Source of the DNA: Flavobacterium sp. KACC 22761
Lineage (GTDB): Bacteria > Bacteroidota > Bacteroidia > Flavobacteriales > Flavobacteriaceae
Length of the DNA stretch: 64,000 nucleotides
Direction of reading: 5' to 3'
Assembly: GCF_034058155.1 (NCBI RefSeq)
Contig: NZ_CP139148.1
Location: 1,984,001-2,048,000, forward strand
The first letter of the stretch is position 1. Each line of letters starts with the position of its first letter. The notes beneath the pieces are model-generated. The model had not been told where the DNA came from and made no database searches. It was given only the letters and a program-made list of their open reading frames with translations. Made by a program: the position numbers and the translations under genes. Below, piece after piece: positions 56,083 to 64,000 of this stretch.

Positions 56083-58119
56083 TTATTTTAACTTATAATA
56101 TCCCTTTTCGGCAGTGGCATGAAAAGGGATGTTTTTTTTGGCACAGGTTTTTTTCCAAATTTTTTGAATCGAGTTTGAATTTGAAGCGTCAGCGATTACG
56201 GTTTTGGGATGTATTTCTTCTAAAACTCGATCTAAATTTATTTTTGAAGATTGCGTCAACAATAAAATATCAGGTTGGGTTTTATTTGTATAAACGCCCG
56301 AGCTGTCAATAATAAAGATTTTTTTGTCATTATAGAAAAGCACATTTTTAATTTCGCTAGCCGACTTAATTTTACTGAAATTTCCAACTAGATAAGAGTT
56401 TAAAATATTGTTTTTTGGATTAGCTAGCATGGATTTATTGCTGGTAAATAGTTTGATGTTTTTACCAGATCGCACCGTAATCAAGGTTTGTTTCTTTGCA
56501 TTGTAAATAATCATTTCTTTTTGAGTTTCGTTTTCTCTTTTTGTATAAATAAAAGAAAGCTGTACCAAAATTATTGAGATTAAAAAAAGAACTAATTTGG
56601 GATAATCGGGTTTTTTAAACCAAACAATTGCTGCAATTATTAAAAGATAAAAAGTGAGTAGGAAGTAAAAATTAAAGCTGATATCAAGTATGACAAACGA
56701 TTTTATTGAAGCAACAGCGTGAATGATTTGGTTTAAAAGATAAATGCTTTTTTCTAGAATTTGAGCTAAAAATAGAGGTGGAGAATCAAAAACAGCATAA
56801 GTCGTGACCAGAATTCCTGCAATCATTACAAAAGCTAAAACCGGAATGATAGCAATATTAGTAACAAAAAATAATCCTGGGAATTGATGAAAATAATAAA
56901 GACATAAAGGGAAAGCGCCAATTTGTGCCGCAAATGAAACCGTTAAAGCATTCCAGATATACAGTGCGATTTTGTTTTTTGGATTCCATAATTTTTTTAA
57001 TAATGGTTGTAGCCAAAGAATAAAAAATAAGGCAATATAGCTCAATTGAAATCCGACATCGAACAAAAAATAAGGCTCAAAAAGCAAAATCAGTAACATT
57101 GAAACTAATAAAGTATGATAGATATTTCCTGCTCGGCGAAGGTGATTCCCGATGGCAAGAAATGAGAACATAATTACAGAGCGTAAAACTGGTGGAGACA
57201 AACCAGAAATAATGGCAAAAAAGCTTAAAGCTGTTAATACGGAAATCAGTTTTATAAAGGAGCCTTTTCGGGTATTTGGAATTGGTTTCAGAATAAAATT
57301 TATGAGCAACATTATAAAGCCAACGTGCAATCCTGAAACCGATAAAATATGTGTTGCACCAGAATATTGGTAATCCTGAATAATATCAGATGAAATTTCC
57401 TGTTGCTGACCCAAAATTAAAGCGAGTGCTACATTCATTTCGGCAGGATTAAAATGCGCTTTTTCTAGATTATGAATGATACGTCGATGAAGATAATCGG
57501 CATAGTACCAAATATCCTTTTTTATGTTTGTATTGATTTTAATCTCGGCTTTGTTTAGATAAACTTGCGCATAAATTTGGCGATCTTCCAAATATTTATC
57601 GTAATCAAATTGATTTGGATTTTTGGTCGAATTGTTTTTCTGTAAGGTGGTTTTTGTTTTAATGATGTTTCCAATGACAAAAGGGCTTTTGAGACTGTCT
57701 TTTGCAATATTTACGATGATTTTTCCAGAATGTGTTTTTCCGTCAATTGTTTGTATGAGTGCGGTAAAGCGATCGCTATAGGAGTTGCTTTTGAGTTTTT
57801 CGCGAAGTATAAATGTTATTTCTGAAGGAGTTTCAAATGCTTTTTGGTAATGAATGTAATTTGATTTTTGAAGCGAGTTGGTGTGTGCAATAAGCGTGAT
57901 TCCCCCAATAAAAAATGAAATAAAATATGTACTTGCGCCGAAAAATGAAATGAATCTTCGGTTTCTTTTGCTTAAAAAATAGAAAACAATCAAAATTGAG
58001 GGGCCTAATCCCAGCGCTATTTCAGAAACGAATAACGGGATTGTGATATAATAGAAAAATACAATTCCAAGAATAAACCAAATGGTAATTCGGGCCAAAG
58101 GAAAATCCAATACTTTCAT
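56083..58119 (-). CDS. comEC: ComEC/Rec2-family DNA uptake-type membrane protein
   Basis: 678 residues with many TM helices. The competence domain core SGLHVGFIMLLINF and GLSPPVLRSVIMFSFLA (around residues 263 and 310) is the ComEC signature, with an N-terminal DUF4131-like region. The C-terminal metallo-beta-lactamase-like domain of full ComEC is reduced to about 140 residues here, as is usual in Bacteroidota. Family members bring single-stranded DNA through the inner membrane. It follows the NlpC gene by 43 bp. Its 3' end carries a terminator for the opposite strand. Confidence 0.85.
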   Translation of the reverse strand: MKVLDFPLARITIWFILGIVFFYYITIPLFVSEIALGLGPSILIVFYFLSKRNRRFISFFGASTYFISFFIGGITLIAHTNSLQKSNYIHYQKAFETPSEITFILREKLKSNSYSDRFTALIQTIDGKTHSGKIIVNIAKDSLKSPFVIGNIIKTKTTLQKNNSTKNPNQFDYDKYLEDRQIYAQVYLNKAEIKINTNIKKDIWYYADYLHRRIIHNLEKAHFNPAEMNVALALILGQQQEISSDIIQDYQYSGATHILSVSGLHVGFIMLLINFILKPIPNTRKGSFIKLISVLTALSFFAIISGLSPPVLRSVIMFSFLAIGNHLRRAGNIYHTLLVSMLLILLFEPYFLFDVGFQLSYIALFFILWLQPLLKKLWNPKNKIALYIWNALTVSFAAQIGAFPLCLYYFHQFPGLFFVTNIAIIPVLAFVMIAGILVTTYAVFDSPPLFLAQILEKSIYLLNQIIHAVASIKSFVILDISFNFYFLLTFYLLIIAAIVWFKKPDYPKLVLFLISIILVQLSFIYTKRENETQKEMIIYNAKKQTLITVRSGKNIKLFTSNKSMLANPKNNILNSYLVGNFSKIKSASEIKNVLFYNDKKIFIIDSSGVYTNKTQPDILLLTQSSKINLDRVLEEIHPKTVIADASNSNSIQKIWKKTCAKKNIPFHATAEKGYYKLK
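56102..56139 (+). terminator. Terminator for the plus-strand thioredoxin gene, inside comEC
   Basis: ATCCCTTTTC and GAAAAGGGAT pair (10 bp) with loop GGCAGTGGCAT, then GTTTTTTTT, on the plus strand and 24 bp after the upstream stop codon. It overlaps the last codons of comEC. Confidence 0.6.
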
Positions 58120-58162
58120 GTTCTAAAAGTATTAAAATTTTTGTAAGAAAAAGAATATATTT

Positions 58163-58648
58163 TTATTTTACGATCCTATTGACTTGTGCGAAAGAATTTT
58201 GGTAATAAGGTTCTTTAGTAGAGGAAATAATTACGCCTTTTGAAGTGGAGGAATGTATGAATTTTATCTCAGTGGGACTTACTTCTGTAATTAATCCAAC
58301 GTGGTTTATTTGTTTGCTTTTGTTGGTTTTAAAAAAAATTAAATCGCCTTTTTGAGCTTCTTTCAACGGAATGACAGTTCCAATTTTTGCTTGTTCATAT
58401 GAACTTCTAGGCAATTTTATGTTTTCTGCTTCAAAAGTAGTATAGACAAGTCCAGAGCAGTCAAAACCATTTTTAGTGGTGCCGCCAGCTTTATATTTTG
58501 CTCCAAGATTTTCGGAAGCTGTTTCAATTAAATGATTAACAACGCTTTTGTTTTCTCGTTTTGTCTCCCTTTTGCTAACAGCATTTGAAGAAGATTTACA
58601 AGACACAAATACGATTGCTGTCAGCAGTAGAATAATTATTCTTTTCAA
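58163..58648 (-). CDS. NlpC/P60 (C40) peptidase lipoprotein
   Basis: 161 residues, lipobox FVSC (Cys ~17). The catalytic Cys lies in FDCSGLVYTTF (~64), His in INHVGLITEV (~115) and a third polar residue downstream. The family cleaves peptidoglycan stem peptides, here as an outer or inner membrane lipoprotein in the periplasm. It is 12 bp downstream of lpxB and 43 bp upstream of comEC, so it belongs to the lpxB-nlpC-comEC transcript. Confidence 0.88.
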   Translation of the reverse strand: MKRIIILLLTAIVFVSCKSSSNAVSKRETKRENKSVVNHLIETASENLGAKYKAGGTTKNGFDCSGLVYTTFEAENIKLPRSSYEQAKIGTVIPLKEAQKGDLIFFKTNKSKQINHVGLITEVSPTEIKFIHSSTSKGVIISSTKEPYYQNSFAQVNRIVK

Positions 58649-58660
58649 AATTAAAAAGGT

Positions 58661-59779
58661 TTAAGCTTGCTTTAAGTCGGCAACTATTAGTTTTGCGGTT
58701 TTTTTGCTGGCTCCAACTCCACCAAGTTTTTGTTCCAAAATATCGTAATTCTTCAATAGTTTTTCGCGAGATGTTGGTTCTAGTAATTTTTGAAGTTCTT
58801 CTTTAATTCGTTTGGTGTTGCAATCGTTTTGAATCAATTCGGTAACCACTTCTTGATCCATAATTAAATTGACAAGCGAAATGTATTTTAACGTAATAAT
58901 TCGTTTTGCAATTTGGTATGAAATCTCGCTTCCTTTATAGCAAACTACTTCTGGAACTTTGAAAAGAGCAGTTTCAAGCGTTGCTGTTCCTGAAGTTACT
59001 AAAGCTGCCGTCGCAGAACGCAACAAATCATAAGTTTTGTTTGAAACAAATGCTATGTTTTTGTTTTTTAAAAACTGCTGATAAAATTCGTATTCCTGAC
59101 TTGGCGCGCCGGCAATTACAAATTCATAATCCTGAAAATCATCAACAACGCTTAGCATTACGCTCAGCATTTTTGTGATTTCTTGCTTTCGGCTTCCCGG
59201 AAGAACTGCAATGATAGGTTTTTCGCCCAAATTATTTTCTTTTCTAAAAATAGCTTCGTCAAAAGCAGGCTGATTTTGGATCGCATCAATTAGTGGATGT
59301 CCAACAAAATCTACAGGGAAATGATGCTTGTCTTCGTAGAAGCTTTTCTCAAAAGGAAGAATGACAAACATTTTATCCACATCTTGTTTGATGGCTTTGA
59401 TTCGGTTTTCTTTCCAAGCCCAAATTTGAGGTGAGATGTAATAATGCGTTTTGTAATTTAACGCTTTTGCCCATTTTGCAATACGCATATTAAAACCTGG
59501 ATAATCAATAAAAATAATGACATCTGGCTTGAACTCAGAAATGTCTTTTTTGCAGATTTTGATATTGCTCAAAATTGTTTTTAAATTAAAAACAACTTCA
59601 ACGAATCCCATAAAAGCTAAGTCACGGTAGTGCTTTACTAAAGTTCCGCCAGCTTTCTGCATCAAATCACCGCCCCAAAATCTGATTTCGGCTTGCGGAT
59701 CTTCCTCATACAAAGCTTTCATTAAGTTAGAACCATGTAAATCTCCAGAAGCTTCTCCAGCTATTATGTAATATTTCAT
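58661..59779 (-). CDS. lpxB: Lipid-A-disaccharide synthase
   Basis: 372 residues. GEASGDLHGSNLMKALYEE at residue ~8 is the diagnostic start. FIDYPGFNMRIAKWAK near 92, and VLPGSRKQEITKML near 193, complete the GT19 pattern. It joins UDP-diacylglucosamine and lipid X to make the lipid A disaccharide on the inner membrane. With lptC at 41.4 kb, the window has two LPS genes. A TATCTTTG element precedes it; the nlpC lipoprotein gene follows. Confidence 0.93.
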   Translation of the reverse strand: MKYYIIAGEASGDLHGSNLMKALYEEDPQAEIRFWGGDLMQKAGGTLVKHYRDLAFMGFVEVVFNLKTILSNIKICKKDISEFKPDVIIFIDYPGFNMRIAKWAKALNYKTHYYISPQIWAWKENRIKAIKQDVDKMFVILPFEKSFYEDKHHFPVDFVGHPLIDAIQNQPAFDEAIFRKENNLGEKPIIAVLPGSRKQEITKMLSVMLSVVDDFQDYEFVIAGAPSQEYEFYQQFLKNKNIAFVSNKTYDLLRSATAALVTSGTATLETALFKVPEVVCYKGSEISYQIAKRIITLKYISLVNLIMDQEVVTELIQNDCNTKRIKEELQKLLEPTSREKLLKNYDILEQKLGGVGASKKTAKLIVADLKQA

Positions 59780-59834
59780 ATCAATTTTTTTAAAAGTGCG
59801 CTACATTATTTAAACGCTACATTTTTTTGCAGAA

Positions 59835-59842
59835 CAAAGATA
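59835..59842 (-). promoter_or_regulatory. -7 promoter element TATCTTTG for lpxB
   Basis: Exact TAnnTTTG match, 56 bp before the ATG, just after the stop of the small membrane gene. No clear -33 TTG. Confidence 0.4.
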
Positions 59843-59846
59843 AGGT

Positions 59847-60119
59847 TTATATAAATAAAGTCGAAATTGCTAACAGAATCACGGCAAAAACAACGCCTCT
59901 CGCCATTAATTCTTTGTTTCTTTTTAATAGGAATAAAAACAAAAGCAAGTCTAAAACTGTGCCTAGCGTAATGACTTTTCCTAAATACCCGTATTGTTTA
60001 ATGGTTTGAAGTCCGTTTGAAAGATCAAACGAAGTGAATAATTTAATGAAAAGATAACTTCCGATAAGAGAAGTGATGATTCCGAGAACGAAACCAATTA
60101 ACATGTCTAATTTATTCAT
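59847..60119 (-). CDS. Small membrane protein between surE and lpxB
   Basis: 90 residues, two to three hydrophobic helices (LIGFVLGIITSLIGSYLFI near residue 7 and VLDLLLFLFLL near 55). Its ATG at 60119 overlaps the surE stop by 8 bp (ATGAATAA), implying coupled translation. The order surE, this protein, lpxB, nlpC is kept in relatives by memory. No known function. Confidence 0.7.
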   Translation of the reverse strand: MNKLDMLIGFVLGIITSLIGSYLFIKLFTSFDLSNGLQTIKQYGYLGKVITLGTVLDLLLFLFLLKRNKELMARGVVFAVILLAISTLFI

Positions 60120-60891
60120 TTAATTTCCAAGTATTAAGTTGTTGCATTGAATGATGAGCGGTTAAATCAAATTGAACCGGAACTACAGAAATATAACCAT
60201 TTTCTAGCGCCCATTCATCCGTGTCTTCGCCTTTGTCTTCATTGGTGAATTTTCCGGTAAGCCAGTAATAATCTTTCCCGTGCGGTGTTTGGCGTTTGTC
60301 AAATTTTTGCGCATAATACGCTTTCGCTTGACGACAAATTTTAATTCCTTTAATTTCGTTTTCTTTTAATTTCGGAAAATTGACATTTAAAACAACACCA
60401 GCGGGTAATTTATTGGCAAGCGTTTCTAAAACTATTTTTTTGACGAAAGATTTTACAGGTTCAAAATCGGCATTCCAATCGAAATCCAAAAGTGAAAATC
60501 CGATTGCCTGAATTCCTTCAATACCAGCTTCAACAGCGGCACTCATGGTTCCAGAATAAATTACATTGATGGATGAATTTGACCCGTGATTTATTCCTGA
60601 AACACAAAGATCAGGTTTTCGTCTTAAAATTTCATTTACAGCCAGTTTTACGCAATCTACAGGAGTTCCAGAACAGCTGTATTCGGTGATTGCATCTTCT
60701 TCTTTTGAGATTTTATCTAGAAATAAGGTATTATTTATCGTGATGGCGTGCCCCATGGCACTTTGAGGTTTGTCTGGTGCAACCACTACAACTTCGCCTA
60801 TAGTTTCCATAACGCTGATCAAAGCTCTAATTCCCGGAGCTAGAATTCCATCGTCATTGGTCACTAATATTAATGGTTTTTCGTCTTTCAT
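60112..60891 (-). CDS. surE: 5'/3'-nucleotidase SurE
   Basis: 259 residues from ATG 60891; the TTG-led extension to 60972 has no support. LVTNDDGILAPGIRAL at residue ~8 holds the metal-binding Asp pair, SGINHGSN near 95 the Asn ligand and SGTMSAAVEAG near 107 is typical. SurE is a divalent metal-dependent nucleoside monophosphate phosphatase, cytoplasmic, linked to stationary survival. A TAATTTTG element lies 25 bp upstream of the start. Confidence 0.93.
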   Translation of the reverse strand: MKDEKPLILVTNDDGILAPGIRALISVMETIGEVVVVAPDKPQSAMGHAITINNTLFLDKISKEEDAITEYSCSGTPVDCVKLAVNEILRRKPDLCVSGINHGSNSSINVIYSGTMSAAVEAGIEGIQAIGFSLLDFDWNADFEPVKSFVKKIVLETLANKLPAGVVLNVNFPKLKENEIKGIKICRQAKAYYAQKFDKRQTPHGKDYYWLTGKFTNEDKGEDTDEWALENGYISVVPVQFDLTAHHSMQQLNTWKLNE

Positions 60892-60915
60892 GCTAAAGCA
60901 GGATTTTTGTTTTGT

Positions 60916-60923
60916 CAAAATTA
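60916..60923 (-). promoter_or_regulatory. -7 promoter element TAATTTTG for surE
   Basis: Exact TAnnTTTG match on the minus strand ending 25 bp before the ATG. A TTG lies 22 bp further upstream, a long spacing. Confidence 0.35.
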
Positions 60924-61064
60924 AGGCTTCTTTAGGTAAATGTAGCAACAGATTTTGGTAGAATACTAACAAATAAATAAAAATTGTAAACTAAATCTTA
61001 AAGGACTTTTGAAGAATAAACTATTTTATATCTTTAACAAAAAATTATAGTGAGCTTGGCTTTG

Positions 61065-61090
61065 TTGGCACAGTTTTTACCGTAACTTAG
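61065..61090 (+). promoter_or_regulatory. Sigma-54-like or alternate promoter for the tail-specific protease
   Basis: TTGGCACAGTTTTTACCG resembles a -24/-12 element (TGGCAC spacing to a T-rich -12). GG to the -12 pair is N10, but the pair is AC, not GC. TAACTTAG (61083-61090) is a weak -7 alternative. Located 14 bp ahead of ATG 61104. Confidence 0.35.
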
Positions 61091-61103
61091 ATTAAAAAAT
61101 TTG

Positions 61104-63287
61104 ATGAATGCTATTATTAAGTTTATGAAAAGAAATTATAAAATACTTATAGCCGTATTATGCTTATCTGTTACCTTATTTGCATTTAAAATAAATGCGG
61201 ATAAGTCTGAAGATCCGGATCCAAATAGAGACAAAACGCTTTTAGAATTGCTTGCCTTTGTTATTGAAAAAGGACATTATAGTCCGGCTGAAATAAACGA
61301 TGAGTTTTCAAAAGGTATTTTTAAAGATTATATAGATGCGCTTGACCCTTCAAAGAGGTTTTTCTTGCAGTCTGATATTGATGAATTCAAGCAGTATGAG
61401 TTACAGCTTGATGACCAGTTTTTGAATAAAGACTTAACGTTTTTTAATCTAACGTATACAAGATTGATGAAACGTATGGAAGAAAGCAAAAAACGTTATA
61501 AAGCAATTTTAGCGCAGCCTTTCAACTACAATGTTGACGAGACTTTCAATGCAGATTATGAGCATATTCCTTATGCTAAAAATACAACTGAAATCAATGA
61601 AAGATGGAGAAAACAAATCAAATTGTCAACGCTTTCTTCATTGGTTACAAAGCAAAAATTAGAAGAAGACAAAAAGAAATCGGATCCAAATTATAAAGAA
61701 AAATCTTTTGAAGCATTGGAGAAAGAAACTCGTGAGAGCTCTCTAAAATCATTGGACGATAATTTCGGTTTGATTAAAGATTTGAACAAAGAAGATTGGT
61801 TTTCTGTATATGTGAACTCAATCATGACTCGTTTTGATCCGCATACAAGCTATTTTGCTCCAGAAGAAAAAGATCGTTTTGATGTTAACATCAGTGGAAA
61901 ATTAGAAGGAATTGGAGCTCGTTTGACAAAGAAAAATGATTTTACTCAAATTGACGAATTAATTTCTGGCGGACCAGCTTGGAAAGGAAAACAGCTTGAG
62001 GCTGGAGATATGATCTTGAAAGTTGCTCAAGGAAACGAAGAGCCTGTTGATGTTGTTGGAATGCGTCTAGACGATGTCGTGAAAAAAATCAAAGGTCATA
62101 AAGGAACTGAGGTAAAACTTACCGTTAAAAAAGTTGACGGGACAATTAAAGTAATTTCAATTATCAGAGATGTGGTTGAAATTGAAGAAACATACGCAAA
62201 ATCTAGTATTGTTGAAAGAAACGGATTGAAATACGGAGTAATTTATTTGCCTAAATTCTACATCGATTTTGAAAATAAAGATGGCCGTGACGCTGGAAAA
62301 GATATTGCGCTTGAAGTTGAAAGATTGAAAAAAGAAGATATCAACGGTATCGTACTTGACGTTCGTGATGACGGAGGAGGATCTCTTTCGACAGTAGTTG
62401 ATATTGCTGGTTTATTTATTGAAGAAGGGCCAATTGTACAGGTAAAATCTGCTGGTAAAAAGAAAGAAGTTTTATACGATAAAGATAAAAAAATCGAGTG
62501 GGATGGTCCATTAGTAATTATGGTTAACAGCTTCTCGGCTTCGGCTTCAGAAATTTTAGCAGCTGCGATTCAAGATTACAAACGTGGAGTAATCATTGGA
62601 AGTAAGCAAACTTACGGAAAAGGGACAGTGCAAAATGTTCTTGATTTGAACCAATTTGTTCGTAATGCAAATTATGGCGATCTTGGAGCTTTGAAAATTA
62701 CAGGCCAAAAATTCTATAGAATCAACGGTGGTTCTACGCAATTAGAGGGTGTTCATAGTGATGTTGTGATGCCAGATCGTTACGCTTACTTGAAAATGGG
62801 CGAGCGTGATATTGACAATGCAATGCCATGGGATAAAATTGATCCAGCTGATTACAGTACTTGGACTTCTAACGAAAAATTCAATCAGGCGATCAATAAC
62901 AGCCGTAACAGAATTGCAAACAATGATCAATTCAAATTAATCGAGGACAATGCAAAATGGATTGATATCAAAAATAAAGAGAACACTTATAGTTTAAATA
63001 TCAAAAACTTTAAAGCAACTCAGGAACAAGTTGAAAATGAAGGTAAAAAATACAAACCAATTGCTGATTACAAAAACAACTTGGTTTTCAAATCATTGCC
63101 TTACGAAGAGCTTGAAATGAAGAATGACGCTACATTAAAAGAAAAAAGAGATGCTTGGCACCAAGCTTTGGCAAAAGATGTTTATGTAGAAGAAGCTTTG
63201 AATGTTCTAGATGACTTGCAAACTAAAAGCTACGTAAAAAATACAGTTACTCCTAAAATGAAAAAGGATAAACTGGTTAAATCTTAG
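61104..63287 (+). CDS. Tail-specific (carboxy-terminal processing) S41 protease
   Basis: 727 residues from ATG 61104; ATG 61125 would start exactly at the signal peptide (KRNYKILIAVLCLSVTLFA) and is possible. A DUF3340-like N-terminal region (~60-240), a PDZ domain (~262-340, GIGARLTKKNDFTQIDEL), then the peptidase with Ser in NSFSASASEI (~475) and Lys in GSKQTYGKGT (~500). It cuts unstructured C-termini and may control envelope enzymes in the periplasm. Ends with a hairpin terminator. Solo gene. Confidence 0.92.
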   Translation: MNAIIKFMKRNYKILIAVLCLSVTLFAFKINADKSEDPDPNRDKTLLELLAFVIEKGHYSPAEINDEFSKGIFKDYIDALDPSKRFFLQSDIDEFKQYELQLDDQFLNKDLTFFNLTYTRLMKRMEESKKRYKAILAQPFNYNVDETFNADYEHIPYAKNTTEINERWRKQIKLSTLSSLVTKQKLEEDKKKSDPNYKEKSFEALEKETRESSLKSLDDNFGLIKDLNKEDWFSVYVNSIMTRFDPHTSYFAPEEKDRFDVNISGKLEGIGARLTKKNDFTQIDELISGGPAWKGKQLEAGDMILKVAQGNEEPVDVVGMRLDDVVKKIKGHKGTEVKLTVKKVDGTIKVISIIRDVVEIEETYAKSSIVERNGLKYGVIYLPKFYIDFENKDGRDAGKDIALEVERLKKEDINGIVLDVRDDGGGSLSTVVDIAGLFIEEGPIVQVKSAGKKKEVLYDKDKKIEWDGPLVIMVNSFSASASEILAAAIQDYKRGVIIGSKQTYGKGTVQNVLDLNQFVRNANYGDLGALKITGQKFYRINGGSTQLEGVHSDVVMPDRYAYLKMGERDIDNAMPWDKIDPADYSTWTSNEKFNQAINNSRNRIANNDQFKLIEDNAKWIDIKNKENTYSLNIKNFKATQEQVENEGKKYKPIADYKNNLVFKSLPYEELEMKNDATLKEKRDAWHQALAKDVYVEEALNVLDDLQTKSYVKNTVTPKMKKDKLVKS

Positions 63288-63313
63288 TTCGATATAGAAT
63301 TAATTTGTTATTA

Positions 63314-63353
63314 AAATGCTCCATAAATTTTATATTTGTGGAGCATTTTTTTG
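63314..63353 (+). terminator. Rho-independent terminator after the S41 protease
   Basis: AAATGCTCCATAAA with TTTGTGGAGCATTT, loop about TTTTATA, followed by seven T. Confidence 0.7.
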
Positions 63354-63382
63354 TAAGTTTATTTTTAAATAAAATTAAGATA

Positions 63383-64000
63383 ATGAAGAAGTATATCGTT
63401 TTGGGATTGATTGGTTTAGGATTATTTTCTTGTAAAAAAGAAAACAATGCAAAGGAAGAAATGACACAAGAAAAGCAGACTTCGTTTGTTTCTACAAATT
63501 ATACTTCAGATTCCTTGTATACGATTGCATATCTGCCAACTTCTACCACTGGGCAAATTGTAAAACATACTTATTATACACTTTCTTACAATGAAAAATA
63601 TGAGCAAGCTGAATGGCTTGCTTACGAATTAAAAAAGGAGTATTTAAAAAACGGAGATTATAAACGTCCTTATTTTATTGAAGATCCCAAAGTGACGACG
63701 GGCTCTGCAGATTGGAGAAATTATAAAAATTCAGGTTATGACAAAGGTCATCTTTGTCCTGCCGGTGATATGGAGTTTAATAAAGACGCCTATAATGATA
63801 CTTTTTATACGTCGAATATTTCGCCTCAAAAACACGATTTTAACAGCGGAATTTGGAATAGAATTGAACAGAAAACGCGTTATTTTGCTCAAAAATACAA
63901 TGATATTTATATCGTGACGGGCGGAATTTTGAAAGATTCAGATAAAAAAATAGGGACAGAAAATGTTGCTGTCCCTAAATATTTTTATAAAATTGTTTTG
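63383..64000 (+). CDS. DNA/RNA non-specific endonuclease, lipoprotein (3' end outside window)
   Basis: 206 codons are visible and the frame is open to the last base; the C-terminus is cut by the window. The lipobox FSC (Cys ~17) makes it a lipoprotein. The catalytic motif YDKGHLCPAGDM (DRGH-like, His the general base) is near residue 118, TSNISPQKHDFNSGIWNRIE contains the metal-binding Asn near 150, and VTGGIL follows. NucA-type nucleases degrade DNA and RNA outside or in the periplasm. Start ATG 63383 is 95 bp after the protease stop. Confidence 0.88.
   Translation, partial: MKKYIVLGLIGLGLFSCKKENNAKEEMTQEKQTSFVSTNYTSDSLYTIAYLPTSTTGQIVKHTYYTLSYNEKYEQAEWLAYELKKEYLKNGDYKRPYFIEDPKVTTGSADWRNYKNSGYDKGHLCPAGDMEFNKDAYNDTFYTSNISPQKHDFNSGIWNRIEQKTRYFAQKYNDIYIVTGGILKDSDKKIGTENVAVPKYFYKIVL

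Noticed and set aside
56136..56153. TTGGCACAGGTTTTTT as a second sigma-54-like promoter
   Set aside because: It lies inside comEC coding DNA, lacks the GC pair, and no gene begins downstream on the plus strand.

Overview
The window is chromosomal DNA of a Bacteroidota bacterium, almost certainly a Flavobacterium of the F. johnsoniae type. The evidence is very AT-rich DNA, no Shine-Dalgarno leaders, promoters of the TAnnTTTG type, SusC/SusD pairs, a type IX secretion (T9SS) C-terminal sorting domain, the GYDIA-type GHMP kinase next to HMG-CoA reductase, and POT-type peptide transporters. I found about 57 protein genes, one tRNA (Phe, GAA), two copies of a structured RNA that resembles the Flavo-1 family, and several families of short palindromic intergenic repeats. 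I saw no insertion sequence, prophage, CRISPR array, rRNA or replication origin.

Layout. 1-3 kb: the end of a family 2 glycosyltransferase, small exported proteins, DUF456 and DUF937 proteins. 3-8.4 kb (minus strand): RluB-type pseudouridine synthase, a UbiA prenyltransferase, DUF502 protein, mevalonate kinase, a small coiled-coil membrane protein and diphosphomevalonate decarboxylase. 8.5-15.6 kb: TspO, a TPR protein, two tandem carboxypeptidase-regulatory-like paralogues, a metallo-beta-lactamase fold hydrolase, a Crp/Fnr regulator, a phosphoglycolate-phosphatase-like HAD, a BaiN/HI0933 flavoprotein and a GDPD. 15.8-36.5 kb: a complete starch/maltodextrin locus. 36.5-39 kb: an MHS-family transporter and small proteins. 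39-46.3 kb: tRNA-Phe, then coaX, an outer membrane protein, lptC, a CNNM/CorC protein and a PpiD-like foldase. 46.3-48.6 kb: GYDIA kinase and HMG-CoA reductase. 48.8-56 kb: dipeptidyl peptidase IV, two POT transporters and three thioredoxin-fold proteins, two of which lack CXXC. 56-61 kb (minus): surE, a small membrane protein, lpxB, an NlpC/P60 lipoprotein and comEC. 61-64 kb: a tail-specific protease and the start of a DNA/RNA non-specific endonuclease.

How it fits together. In the starch locus, a T9SS-sorted amylase and probably a lipoprotein amylase cut starch outside or at the cell surface. SusE and SusD bind glycans and SusC imports them. The exported SusA-like GH13 and SusB-like GH97 enzymes act in the periplasm. 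An inner membrane SLC45/GPH-type permease takes up maltose, and GH65 phosphorylase plus beta-phosphoglucomutase convert it to glucose 6-phosphate, saving ATP. A LacI-family regulator sits between the two divergent arms. The mevalonate pathway is split between 6-8.4 kb and 46-48.6 kb. DPP-IV followed by two POT carriers looks like a dipeptide-harvesting unit.

The points I find most worth a second look are: a dispersed palindromic repeat that appears to be translated in frame inside mvaD; two structured RNA copies, one flanked by 16-nt direct repeats; a cluster of nested palindromes around the amylase genes; and a pair of exported thioredoxin-fold proteins that have lost CXXC but share one cysteine after the cis-proline. 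All function calls rest on reading motifs and recalling families; no database search was run.
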